15,602 bases of DNA, taken from NCBI GenBank assembly GCA_039807445.1, contig JBDHRG010000090.1:1-15602 (forward strand), given 5' to 3'. Every line of letters starts with the position of its first letter. The stretch's first letter is position 1. Source of the stretch: JBDHRG01 sp039807445. Its GTDB lineage: Bacteria > Pseudomonadota > Gammaproteobacteria > Competibacterales > Competibacteraceae. The notes under the pieces were generated by a model. That model was not told where the DNA came from. It was given only the letters and a program-made list of their open reading frames with translations, and searched no databases. The translations under genes and the position numbers were made by a program. Shown piece after piece: positions 7,293-15,539 of this stretch.

Positions 7293-7298
7293 TATACT
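7293..7298 (+). promoter_or_regulatory. Possible -10 element of the Bax-inhibitor-1 family gene
   Basis: TATACT matches the sigma-70 -10 consensus at five of six positions and sits just after the terminator and 71 bases before the start codon. The bases 17 upstream (around 7270-7275) are inside the terminator stem and do not resemble a -35, so this is tentative. Confidence 0.4.
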
Positions 7299-7369
7299 GG
7301 GGCGCAGTGAACTGCGGTGCGCTGCCGCGGTCAACAGCAAGGCTTCAACACAGAAGGGAGAACCCCACG

Positions 7370-8035
7370 ATGATTCGCAACGACGCGGTATTCGGCACCC
7401 AGAGCCGCGCCCTCGCCACCAATCGGGTCCTGCGCAACACCTACGCGCTGCTGTCGATGACGCTGCTGTTCAGCGCCGCGGCGGCGGGCTTCGCGGTGCT
7501 CAGCGGCGCCCAGCCGCTCGGCTTCCTGGTGACGCTGGCCGGCATGTTCGGTCTGCTGTTCCTGACGATGAAGCTGCGCAACAGCGCCTGGGGTCTGGCC
7601 TCGGTGTTCGCCTTCACCGGCTTCATGGGCTACGCGATCGGCCCGATGATCAGCCGCTACCTGGCGCTGCCCAACGGCGCCGAGCTGGTGATGACGGCGC
7701 TCGGCGCCACCGGCATGATCTTCCTCGGCCTGTCGGCCTACGCCCTGACCACCCGGCGCGACTTCAGCTTCATGCGCGGTTTCCTGTTCGTCGGCATCCT
7801 GGTCGCGGTGTTCGCCAGCCTCGGTGCGTTCTTCCTCGAGATGCCGGGGCTGCAGTTGGCGGTGTCGGCGATGGTCGTGCTGCTGATGGCAGGCTTCATC
7901 CTGTACGACACCAGTGCCATCGTGAACGGCGGCGAAACCAACTACATCATGGCGACGGTGGCGCTGTACCTGGACATCTACAACCTGTTCGCCAACCTGC
8001 TGGCACTGCTCGGCGTGTTCTCGAGCGACGACTGA
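7370..8035 (+). CDS. Bax inhibitor-1 / YccA family inner-membrane protein
   Basis: A 221-residue protein with about seven hydrophobic helices and very short hydrophilic loops. Segments include ALLSMTLLFSAAAAGFAVLS, LGFLVTLAGMFGLLFLTMKL, ASVFAFTGFMGYAIGPMISR, MTALGATGMIFLGLSAYALT, GFLFVGILVAVFASLGAFFL and LQLAVSAMVVLLMAGFILYD. The C-terminus LYLDIYNLFANLLALLGVFS is the hallmark of bacterial BI-1/YccA proteins. Relatives form a pH-sensitive calcium leak in the membrane (BsYetJ) or interact with the FtsH protease (E. coli YccA). Which role applies here is not visible. AAGGGAG precedes ATG 7370 by 9 bases. The gene is flanked by terminators on both sides and so is probably a single-gene unit. Confidence 0.92.
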   Translation: MIRNDAVFGTQSRALATNRVLRNTYALLSMTLLFSAAAAGFAVLSGAQPLGFLVTLAGMFGLLFLTMKLRNSAWGLASVFAFTGFMGYAIGPMISRYLALPNGAELVMTALGATGMIFLGLSAYALTTRRDFSFMRGFLFVGILVAVFASLGAFFLEMPGLQLAVSAMVVLLMAGFILYDTSAIVNGGETNYIMATVALYLDIYNLFANLLALLGVFSSDD

Positions 8036-8059
8036 TACCGCCGCCGGCCGGCACCCGAC

Positions 8060-8089
8060 AGCCCCTCCGCGCGAGGGGCTTCGCTTTTT
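8060..8089 (+). terminator. Intrinsic terminator after the Bax-inhibitor-1 family gene
   Basis: AGCCCCTC-CGCGC-GAGGGGCT forms a perfect 8 bp stem (8060-8067 with 8073-8080), followed by TTTTT at 8085-8089. It lies 24 bases after the stop codon. The minus strand has no T run, so it serves the plus strand only. Confidence 0.85.
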
Positions 8090-8115
8090 CTGCGCCTTAC
8101 AAGGCAGATCCCGTC

Positions 8116-9618
8116 TCAGGGCGGCCCCTCGGACAGATGGATCTCGACGCGGTTGCGGCCCTGGCGCTTGGCGGTGTACAGCGCGCGGTCGGCACCGCGC
8201 AGCAGGCTGACCAGGCTTTCGTACTGGCGCACCTCGCCGTGCGTGGCGATACCGACCGAAATCGTCACCCCGACCTCGGTGTCGCCGTCGATCACGCAGG
8301 GCGAGGCGGCGATCACCGAGCGCAGCCGCTCGAGCACCATGCGTGCCTGCTCGCAGCGCGTGCCGGGCAGCATCAGGATGAACTCTTCGCCGCCGTAGCG
8401 GCCGAGCACGTCGCTCGTGCGGATGCGCGCGTCGATACGGCGCACCACTTCGCGCAGCACCTCGTCACCGACGTGGTGGCCGTGGCTGTCGTTGACGCGC
8501 TTGAAGTGGTCGATGTCGATGAAGGCCACCGACAAGGTCGTGTCGGGTCCACCGGTTCGGACGAAGGCCTGGTGCAGGCATTCGTCGAGGTGGACACGGT
8601 TGTAGGCGCCGGTCAGCACGTCACGGCGGCTGCGCTCTTCCATCGCGCGTGCGCGCTCTTCCATGCGCTCGGCCTGGGCCAGCGCCTCGTCGGCCTGGTG
8701 CAGCGTGCGCAGCGTGCGCACCATCAGCACTTCGCGGGCATTGTCGATGATCGCGCGCACGCGCACCGGATCGACCAGATCGACCTCGAACAGCGAAGCG
8801 GTTTCGGGCATCGCTTCGCCGATCGTATCCAGCACCTCGTGCAAGGCTTCGGGCGACAGCTCGAGCAGCGTCTGCGCGCGCGTCGCGAAGCGCGCGAAGT
8901 CGCCCGCCCCGTCGGACCACACCTCGGCCAGCCAGCTGGCGAAAGCGACGCAGGCGCAGAAGCGCTGCTCGCGCGCGACGACCTCCTCGATCGAGGTGGC
9001 GTGGCTGTTGCGGGCCGCCTCGACCAGGTAGGCGGGCATGGACCAGTGCTCGAGGATCCAGGCGCTGACTTCGGCATGGTCGGCGGCGAACTGCTCGCGC
9101 TCGGCGGCGAGCAGTTGGTCGTGGGTCGAGGCGCCGGCGACCAGCGCCGGGTAGGTGTCGGGCAGCGCACGGTCGAGCACCAGCATGCCGATGTCTTGCA
9201 GCAGCCCGGCGAGGAACAGCTCTTCGGGCCGCCCCAGGCCGAAGCGCTGGCCGAGCACGCGGCTCGCCAGCGCGGCGAGCAGCGAGCGGCGCCAGTAGCC
9301 GGTGTAGTCGATGCCGGCACCGTCGCTGTCGACCCTTTCGAGCAAGGAAAAGCTCAGCGCCAGCGTCAGCGTCGCGTTCAGCCCCAGCAGCATCGCCGCC
9401 TGGCGCAGGTTGTCGACCTTGCGCCGCTGCGCGTACAGCGGCGAGTTGGCGATCTTCAGCAGCTTCGCCGCCAGCGCCGGATCGAGCGACACCGCGTCGG
9501 CGATCTCGCCGATGCCGGTTTCGGGATCGCGGCCGAGCTCGATCACGCGCAGCGCCACACCGGGCAGGCTGGGAAGGTTGGGGCACAGGGCAAGACGCTG
9601 CCTCAGGTTTCCATCCAT
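8116..9618 (-). CDS. HDOD-GGDEF signalling protein, probable diguanylate cyclase
   Basis: A 500-residue cytosolic protein with no signal peptide or membrane helix. Residues 1 to about 200 form an HDOD domain (LCPNLPSLPGVALRVIEL, then AVSLDPALAAKLLKIANSPL, FLAGLLQDIGMLVLDRALPD). A charged, probably coiled-coil linker follows (HQADEALAQAERMEERARAM). The C-terminal GGDEF domain starts at DVLTGAYNRVHLDE and has FIDIDHFKRVNDSHGHHVGD and the active-site loop RYGGEEF (GGEEF at 409-413). RTSD five residues before GGEEF is the c-di-GMP inhibitory I-site, also intact. It therefore probably makes c-di-GMP with product feedback, driven by an unknown input through HDOD. I chose ATG 9618 because the HDOD domain begins directly after it. 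A TTG at 9675 preceded by GAGGG is an alternative that adds 19 residues. Confidence 0.9.
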   Translation of the reverse strand: MDGNLRQRLALCPNLPSLPGVALRVIELGRDPETGIGEIADAVSLDPALAAKLLKIANSPLYAQRRKVDNLRQAAMLLGLNATLTLALSFSLLERVDSDGAGIDYTGYWRRSLLAALASRVLGQRFGLGRPEELFLAGLLQDIGMLVLDRALPDTYPALVAGASTHDQLLAAEREQFAADHAEVSAWILEHWSMPAYLVEAARNSHATSIEEVVAREQRFCACVAFASWLAEVWSDGAGDFARFATRAQTLLELSPEALHEVLDTIGEAMPETASLFEVDLVDPVRVRAIIDNAREVLMVRTLRTLHQADEALAQAERMEERARAMEERSRRDVLTGAYNRVHLDECLHQAFVRTGGPDTTLSVAFIDIDHFKRVNDSHGHHVGDEVLREVVRRIDARIRTSDVLGRYGGEEFILMLPGTRCEQARMVLERLRSVIAASPCVIDGDTEVGVTISVGIATHGEVRQYESLVSLLRGADRALYTAKRQGRNRVEIHLSEGPP

Positions 9619-9735
9619 CGAGTCGATCCCGCGTTCGTCGTTTTCCGCATTATCGCAGCTTCTATGCCAGTTCAAGCAACCCTCGAAGCATGGCGATCAG
9701 CCGTTCGTTTGAAGTTGCGTCGCCACCGGTGCCAG

Positions 9736-9768
9736 AAAAACGAAGGGGGGCCCGTGTGTGCCCCCCTT
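9736..9768 (-). terminator. Intrinsic terminator of the ilvIHC operon
   Basis: On the minus strand AAGGGGGGC-ACACACGG-GCCCCCCTT forms a 9 bp stem (9768-9760 with 9751-9743), followed by CG and TTTTT at 9740-9736. It lies 27 bases after the ilvC stop. Confidence 0.85.
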
Positions 9769-9795
9769 GCTGCCGAGCCTGCGGCCGCCCGAACC

Positions 9796-10809
9796 TCAGT
9801 TCTTGCTGGTGTCGACCATGCGCTTGGCCTTGATCCACGGCATCATCTCGCGCAGCCTGGCGCCGACGACCTCGATCGGATGCTCGGCGGTCAGGCGGCG
9901 GCGCGAGGCGATGGCCGGGGCGCCGGCGCGGTTCTCGAGGATGAAGCTCTTGGCGTACTCGCCGGTCTGGATGTCCTTCAGGCACTGGCGCATCGCGGCG
10001 CGGGCTTCGTCGCCGATCACGCGCGGGCCGGTGACGTACTCGCCGTACTCGGCGTTGTTCGAGATCGAGTAGTTCATGTTGCCGATGCCGCCCTCGTAGA
10101 TCAGGTCGACGATCAGCTTCAGCTCGTGCAGGCACTCGAAGTAGGCCATCTCCGGCGCGTAGCCCGCCTCGACCAGCGTCTCGAAGCCGGCCTTGATCAG
10201 CTCGACGGTGCCGCCGCAGAGCACGGCCTGCTCGCCGAACAGGTCGGTTTCGGTCTCTTCGCGGAAGTTGGTTTCGATGATGCCGGCCTTGCCGCCGCCG
10301 TTGGCGACCGCGTACGACAGCGCGACGTCGCGGGCGTGGCCCGACTTGTCCTGGTACACGGCGACCAGGTGCGGCACGCCGCCGCCCTGCTGGTAGGTGG
10401 CGCGCACGGTGTGACCCGGGGCCTTGGGCGCGACCATGATCACGTCGAGGTCGGCGCGAGGCACGACCTGGCCGTAGTGCACGTTGAAGCCGTGCGCGAA
10501 GGCCAGCGCGGCGCCCTGCTTGATGTCGGCCTCGATCTGCCTGTAGACCTCGGCGATGCTCTCGTCGGGCAGCAGGATCATGACGACGTCGGCGCCACGG
10601 ACGGCTTCGTTGACTTCCCTGACCGTCAGGCCGGCGTTGACCGCCTTGTTCCACGAGCCGCCGCCCTGGCGCAGGCCGACGACGACGTTGACGCCGGATT
10701 CCTTCAGGTTGTTGGCGTGGGCGTAGCCCTGCGAGCCGTAGCCGACGATGGCCACGGTCTTGTTCTGGATCAGCGAGAGATCGGCGTCTTTGTCGTAGTA
10801 AACGTTCAT
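9796..10809 (-). CDS. ilvC: Ketol-acid reductoisomerase (class I, short form)
   Basis: Converts acetolactate (or acetohydroxybutyrate) to the dihydroxy acid in valine, leucine and isoleucine synthesis, using NADPH and two Mg2+. From ATG 10809 the protein has 337 residues, the normal short class I length. The Rossmann loop GYGSQG is at 23-28. Arg47 and Ser52 in the following GLRQGGGSW loop are consistent with NADPH preference. His106 and the metal/substrate residues Asp189, Glu193, Glu225, Glu229 and Ser250 are all present. The open frame extends 28 codons upstream, but AGGAA lies about 8 bases before ATG 10809 and the family starts MNVYYDKDADLSLIQ. It follows ilvH by 58 bases on the same strand and is the last gene before the terminator. 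Confidence 0.96.
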   Translation of the reverse strand: MNVYYDKDADLSLIQNKTVAIVGYGSQGYAHANNLKESGVNVVVGLRQGGGSWNKAVNAGLTVREVNEAVRGADVVMILLPDESIAEVYRQIEADIKQGAALAFAHGFNVHYGQVVPRADLDVIMVAPKAPGHTVRATYQQGGGVPHLVAVYQDKSGHARDVALSYAVANGGGKAGIIETNFREETETDLFGEQAVLCGGTVELIKAGFETLVEAGYAPEMAYFECLHELKLIVDLIYEGGIGNMNYSISNNAEYGEYVTGPRVIGDEARAAMRQCLKDIQTGEYAKSFILENRAGAPAIASRRRLTAEHPIEVVGARLREMMPWIKAKRMVDTSKN

Positions 10810-10867
10810 GGCGTGGTTCCTGATGCTGCGGTACGGCCGGACGGCACCGGCCGGCGTCGGCGTCTCC

Positions 10868-11359
10868 TCAGACGTGGAGACCCTTGGGGCCACGCGCGAT
10901 GCCGGTGACCCCCGAGCGCACCACCTCCACGATGTTGTCGCGGTCGATGGTGTTGATGAAAGCGTCGAGCTTGTCGCTCGGCCCCGTCAGCTCGACGGTG
11001 TAGGTGTTGTCGGTCACGTCGAGGATGCGGCCGCGGAAGATCTCGACCAGGCGGTACATCTCGCCGCGCGCCTCGCCGGTGGCCCGGATCTTGGCCAGCA
11101 TCAGCTCGCGCTCGATGTGCGCGCCCTCGGTGAGGTCGACGAGCTTGACCACGTCGACCAGCTTGTTCAGCTGCTTGACGATCTGCTCGATGATCTGGTC
11201 GTTGCCGCGTGTGACCAGCGTCAGGCGCGACAGCGTTTCGTCTTCGGTCGGCGCCACGGTCAGCGACTCGATGTTGTAGCCGCGCGCCGAGAACAGCCCC
11301 GCCACGCGCGACAGCGCGCCGGCTTCGTTTTCCATCAGGATCGAGATGATATGTCGCAT
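10868..11359 (-). CDS. ilvH: Acetolactate synthase small (regulatory) subunit
   Basis: The regulatory partner of the IlvI catalytic subunit; it raises activity and gives valine feedback inhibition. The 163-residue protein has an N-terminal ACT domain (MRHIISILMENEAGALSRVA, GLFSARGYNIESLTVAPTED) and the conserved C-terminal half (GAHIERELMLAKI, VEIFRGRILDVTDNTYTVEL, VEVVRSGVTGIARG). Asn11 and Gly14, positions where valine-resistant E. coli IlvH mutants map, are both conserved, so feedback by valine is expected. It starts 18 bases after the ilvI stop. No strong Shine-Dalgarno is seen, which suggests coupling to ilvI translation. Confidence 0.95.
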   Translation of the reverse strand: MRHIISILMENEAGALSRVAGLFSARGYNIESLTVAPTEDETLSRLTLVTRGNDQIIEQIVKQLNKLVDVVKLVDLTEGAHIERELMLAKIRATGEARGEMYRLVEIFRGRILDVTDNTYTVELTGPSDKLDAFINTIDRDNIVEVVRSGVTGIARGPKGLHV

Positions 11360-11377
11360 CGTTGTTTTCGACCGTGC

Positions 11378-13126
11378 TCAGACCAGGATCATGCCTTCCT
11401 CGTGGCGCGACTTCATGTCGTCGCGCCCCGCCAGCAGCATCTCGTTGTGGCCGCCGCCGGAGGGGATCATCGGGAACACGTTCTCTTCGGGATCGACGAT
11501 GAAGTCGAGGAACACGGTGCGGTCCTTCAGCGCGAAGGCTTCGCGCAGGGCTCCCTCGACCTCCTGCGGCTTGTCGATGCGCATGCCGACGTGGCCGTAG
11601 GCTTCGGCCAGTTTGACGAAGTCGGGCAGCGACTCCATGTACGACATCGAGTAGCGCTTCTCGTAGAAGAACTCCTGCCACTGGCGCACCATGCCCAGGT
11701 AGCCGTTGTTCAGGTTGACGATCTTCACCGGCGTTCCGTACTGGCGCATCGTCGACAGCTCCTGCAGCATCATCTGGATGCTGCCCTCGCCGGTGACGCA
11801 GGCGACGTCGGCCTCGGGGCAGGCGAACTTGGCGCCCATCGCCGCCGGCAAGCCGAAGCCCATCGTGCCGAGGCCGCCCGAGTTCAGCCACTGCCGCGGG
11901 CGGTCGAACAGGTAGTACTGCGCCGCCCACATCTGGTGCTGGCCGACGTCGGATGTCACGATCGCCTGGCCTGCGGTCACCTTGTACAGTTGCTCGATTA
12001 CGAACTGCGGCTTGATCACGGTGTCGCTGTGACGGTAGGCGAGCGACTTGATCGCGCGCCACTCGTCGATCTGGGCCCACCAGCGGCCGAGCGCCTCCGG
12101 GTCGACCTGCGACTGCAAGCCCTCGTCGCGCACCATCTGGATCATCTGCCGCAGCACGTTCGGCACCGAGCCGACGATCGGGATCTCGACGCGCACGTTC
12201 TTCGAGATCGACGAGGGGTCGATGTCGACGTGGATGATGCGCGCGCCGGGGCAGAACTTCTCGAGGTTGCCGGTGACGCGGTCGTCGAAGCGGGCACCGA
12301 CGGCGAACAGCACGTCGCAGTGGTGCATCGCCATGTTGGCTTCGTAGGTACCGTGCATGCCGAGCATGCCGACGAACTGTCTGTCGGTGGCCGGGTAGGC
12401 GCCGAGCCCCATCAGCGTATTGGTGATCGGCGCGCCGAGCAGGCGCGTGAGCTCGACCAGCTCCTTCGAGCCGTCGGACAGCACCACGCCGCCACCGGTG
12501 TAGATCATCGGCCGCCTGGCCTGCACCAGCAGCTCGATCGCCTTGCGGATCTGGCCGGCGTGCCCCTTCACGGTCGGGTTGTACGAGCGCAGCCTGACCT
12601 TCTTCGGGTACTCGAACTCGGTCTTGCCGCCGGTGACGTCCTTGGGCAGATCGACCAGCACCGGGCCGGGCCGTCCGGTGGTGGCGATGAAGAACGCCTT
12701 CTTGATCGTGTCGGCGAGCTCCTTGACGTCCTTGACCAGGAAGTTGTGCTTGACGCACGGGCGGGTGATGCCGACCGAGTCGACTTCCTGGAAGGCGTCG
12801 TTGCCGATCAGCTTGGTCGGCACCTGGCCCGACAGGATCACCATCGGGATCGAGTCCATGTACGCCGTGGCGATGCCGGTGACGGCATTGGTCAGCCCCG
12901 GGCCCGAAGTCACCAGGCACACGCCCGGCTTGCCGCTGGCGCGCGCGTAGCCGTCGGCAGCATGCGCGGCGGCCTGCTCATGGCGCACCAGCACGTGCGC
13001 GACTTCGTCCTGGCCGTGCAGCGCGTCGTAGATGTGCAGCACGGCGCCGCCGGGATAACCGAATACGTACTCGACCCCCTCTTCCTTCAGGCAACGGACG
13101 ACGATCTCGGCACCGGATAGTTCCAC
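11378..13126 (-). CDS. ilvI: Acetolactate synthase large (catalytic) subunit
   Basis: A thiamine-diphosphate and FAD enzyme that makes acetolactate or acetohydroxybutyrate from pyruvate, the first common step of branched-chain amino-acid synthesis. From GTG 13126 the protein has 582 residues. It starts ELSGAEIVVRCLKEEGVEYV. Glu50 in VRHEQAAAHAADGYAR activates the cofactor. The cofactor motif reads GEGSIQMMLQELST (446-459) and ends in NLNN (NN at 473-474), so the usual GDG is GEG, a change familiar in betaproteobacterial homologues as I recall. VGARFDDRVTGNLEKF and SMSYMESLPDFVKLAEAYGH are also typical. The open frame runs 62 codons further upstream, but that part is non-homologous, and a perfect AGGAGG lies 8 bases before GTG 13126. 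First gene of ilvIHC. Confidence 0.95.
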   Translation of the reverse strand: MELSGAEIVVRCLKEEGVEYVFGYPGGAVLHIYDALHGQDEVAHVLVRHEQAAAHAADGYARASGKPGVCLVTSGPGLTNAVTGIATAYMDSIPMVILSGQVPTKLIGNDAFQEVDSVGITRPCVKHNFLVKDVKELADTIKKAFFIATTGRPGPVLVDLPKDVTGGKTEFEYPKKVRLRSYNPTVKGHAGQIRKAIELLVQARRPMIYTGGGVVLSDGSKELVELTRLLGAPITNTLMGLGAYPATDRQFVGMLGMHGTYEANMAMHHCDVLFAVGARFDDRVTGNLEKFCPGARIIHVDIDPSSISKNVRVEIPIVGSVPNVLRQMIQMVRDEGLQSQVDPEALGRWWAQIDEWRAIKSLAYRHSDTVIKPQFVIEQLYKVTAGQAIVTSDVGQHQMWAAQYYLFDRPRQWLNSGGLGTMGFGLPAAMGAKFACPEADVACVTGEGSIQMMLQELSTMRQYGTPVKIVNLNNGYLGMVRQWQEFFYEKRYSMSYMESLPDFVKLAEAYGHVGMRIDKPQEVEGALREAFALKDRTVFLDFIVDPEENVFPMIPSGGGHNEMLLAGRDDMKSRHEEGMILV

Positions 13127-13134
13127 GGTTCTGG

Positions 13135-13140
13135 CCTCCT
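13135..13140 (-). promoter_or_regulatory. Ribosome binding site deciding the ilvI GTG start
   Basis: AGGAGG on the minus strand, 8 bases before GTG 13126, is a full match to the anti-Shine-Dalgarno sequence and excludes the longer upstream frame. Confidence 0.8.
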
Positions 13141-13292
13141 GGTATGCAGGTTCTGGTCTGGGGCAGTCTCGCTGGCCGCCACGCGATCGCCGAAAAGGGG
13201 GGTGGCCCGTCGGACACGGGCACGCGCGCCCGGGGGTGGGAGGCGCTCGCGCTCGCGGCATGGTCAATCGGGTTTCCGCACGAATCGGCCAA

Positions 13293-13319
13293 GCTATAGC
13301 CTCGTCCGACAAAGGTCAA
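13293..13319 (-). promoter_or_regulatory. Candidate sigma-70 promoter of the ilvIHC operon
   Basis: Minus-strand TTGACC (13319-13314) and TATAGC (13298-13293) are separated by 15 bases. The -35 matches five of six consensus positions; the -10 is weaker and the spacer is shorter than the ideal 17. It would give a leader of about 160 bases before GTG 13126. Confidence 0.45.
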
Positions 13320-13324
13320 GCCGA

Positions 13325-13345
13325 GCGCGGAAGCCGCTTCCGCGC
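13325..13345. repeat. Perfect dyad between ilvI and proS
   Basis: GCGCGGAAG-CCG-CTTCCGCGC is a 9 bp perfect inverted repeat with a 3 base centre. It lies 5 bases upstream of the proposed ilvI -35 and about 100 bases before proS. No T run follows on either strand, so it fits a protein-binding operator better than a terminator, although a chance GC palindrome is possible. Confidence 0.5.
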
Positions 13346-13444
13346 GCCGCGGCCCGGCTGTACGGGGCCTCGCGGCGGCGGATAAACTGCCGAACCCCGG
13401 GGCGCTCGCCCCGTCGGTTTCCGAGCAGACTGCAAAGGCATACC

Positions 13445-15157
<1,713 letters not shown>

Positions 15158-15273
15158 ACGCGGCGCTTCCGCCTCGACTCGTCGGGACCGGCGGGCGGCC
15201 CACCGTCGCCGGCCGCGGGCCGGGTCCCGTGCCCCGCCGGACACCCGCCCGGCGCCAGGCCCAGCGGAATCCC

Positions 15274-15308
15274 TTATCCACAAAACCTGTGGATATCTCT
15301 GTGGACAA
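15274..15308. promoter_or_regulatory. Cluster of three DnaA-box-like sites
   Basis: TTATCCACA at 15274-15282 is an exact match to the DnaA box consensus TTATNCACA. TGTGGATAT (15288-15296) and TGTGGACAA (15300-15308) are minus-strand copies, ATATCCACA and TTGTCCACA, each with one mismatch. Centres are 14 and 12 bases apart. Such spacing occurs at replication origins and at DnaA-controlled promoters. Binding is not proven. Confidence 0.6.
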
Positions 15309-15346
15309 GCTCGTCCCCACAGCCTCAAACCCTTGCCACGGCTGGC

Positions 15347-15369
15347 AAAACCGGGTTTGGCGGTTTTTT
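15347..15369 (+). terminator. Weak intrinsic terminator, possibly of proS
   Basis: AAAACCG-GGTTTGG-CGGTTTT is a 7 bp stem whose 3' arm runs into six T (15364-15369). It is preceded by a second small hairpin, TTGCCA-CGGC-TGGCAA (15333-15348). The stem has only three G-C pairs, so strength is doubtful, and it is about 190 bases after the proS stop. Confidence 0.4.
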
Positions 15370-15396
15370 GACCAAACACATTTTTTCTTTTATGAT
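15368..15396 (+). promoter_or_regulatory. Near-consensus sigma-70 promoter pointing out of the window
   Basis: TTGACC (15368-15373), a 17-base AT-rich spacer and TATGAT (15391-15396) match the sigma-70 consensus at five of six positions in each hexamer with ideal spacing. Transcription would start near 15403 and run off the right edge. It lies 60 bases downstream of the DnaA-box cluster. It is the best promoter match in the window, though its product is not in view. Confidence 0.65.
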
Positions 15397-15465
15397 CAAA
15401 TAGTTGCCTTGTTGGCCCGTTTCCGGATCGGACTCCGCTCCGCTCCGGCGGACATCGCCGGGAAT

Positions 15466-15474
15466 TGTGCATAA
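15466..15474 (-). promoter_or_regulatory. Additional DnaA-box match
   Basis: TGTGCATAA reads TTATGCACA on the minus strand, an exact match to TTATNCACA. It lies about 160 bases from the cluster at 15274-15308 and downstream of the proposed transcription start. Confidence 0.45.
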
Positions 15475-15481
15475 GTCCGAT

Positions 15482-15499
15482 GCGTCAAGTCTTGAACGC
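15482..15499. repeat. Short inverted repeat, possible operator
   Basis: GCGTCAAG-T-CTTGAACGC: TCAAG (15485-15489) and CTTGA (15491-15495) are complementary about one centre base, extended by GCG and CGC with one extra A. The centre is too short for an RNA hairpin loop, so a DNA-binding site is more likely if it matters. Confidence 0.35.
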
Positions 15500-15539
15500 T
15501 TGGTGTGAATTGATCGGAGGCCGGTGGAGAGAGGCGGAA

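Larger units (their letters stand above)
13127..13444. other. Divergent ilvI / proS intergenic region
   Basis: These 318 bases separate the two divergent genes. They hold the ilvI ribosome binding site, a candidate minus-strand promoter, a perfect dyad at 13325-13345, and a GC hairpin GGGGC-GCTC-GCCCC near 13399-13412 in the proS leader. GATAAA at 13381-13386 is a weak possible -10 for proS. On the ilvI side a small stem (GCCCGT 13205-13210 with ACGGGC 13216-13221) is followed on the minus strand by a C run and TTTT. It is too weak to call an attenuator, and no short open frame rich in Leu, Val or Ile codons was found. Confidence 0.6.

Noticed and set aside
7006..10908. A 1300-codon plus-strand open frame crossing the Bax-inhibitor, HDOD-GGDEF and ilvC genes
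   Set aside because: It is a shadow frame caused by high GC. It crosses two terminators and several genes with clear family matches, and has arginine/alanine-rich low-complexity translation without domains.
13205..13221. Attenuator hairpin in the ilvI leader
   Set aside because: The stem is only 6 bp, the T run is short and separated, and no leader peptide with Leu, Val or Ile codons is present.
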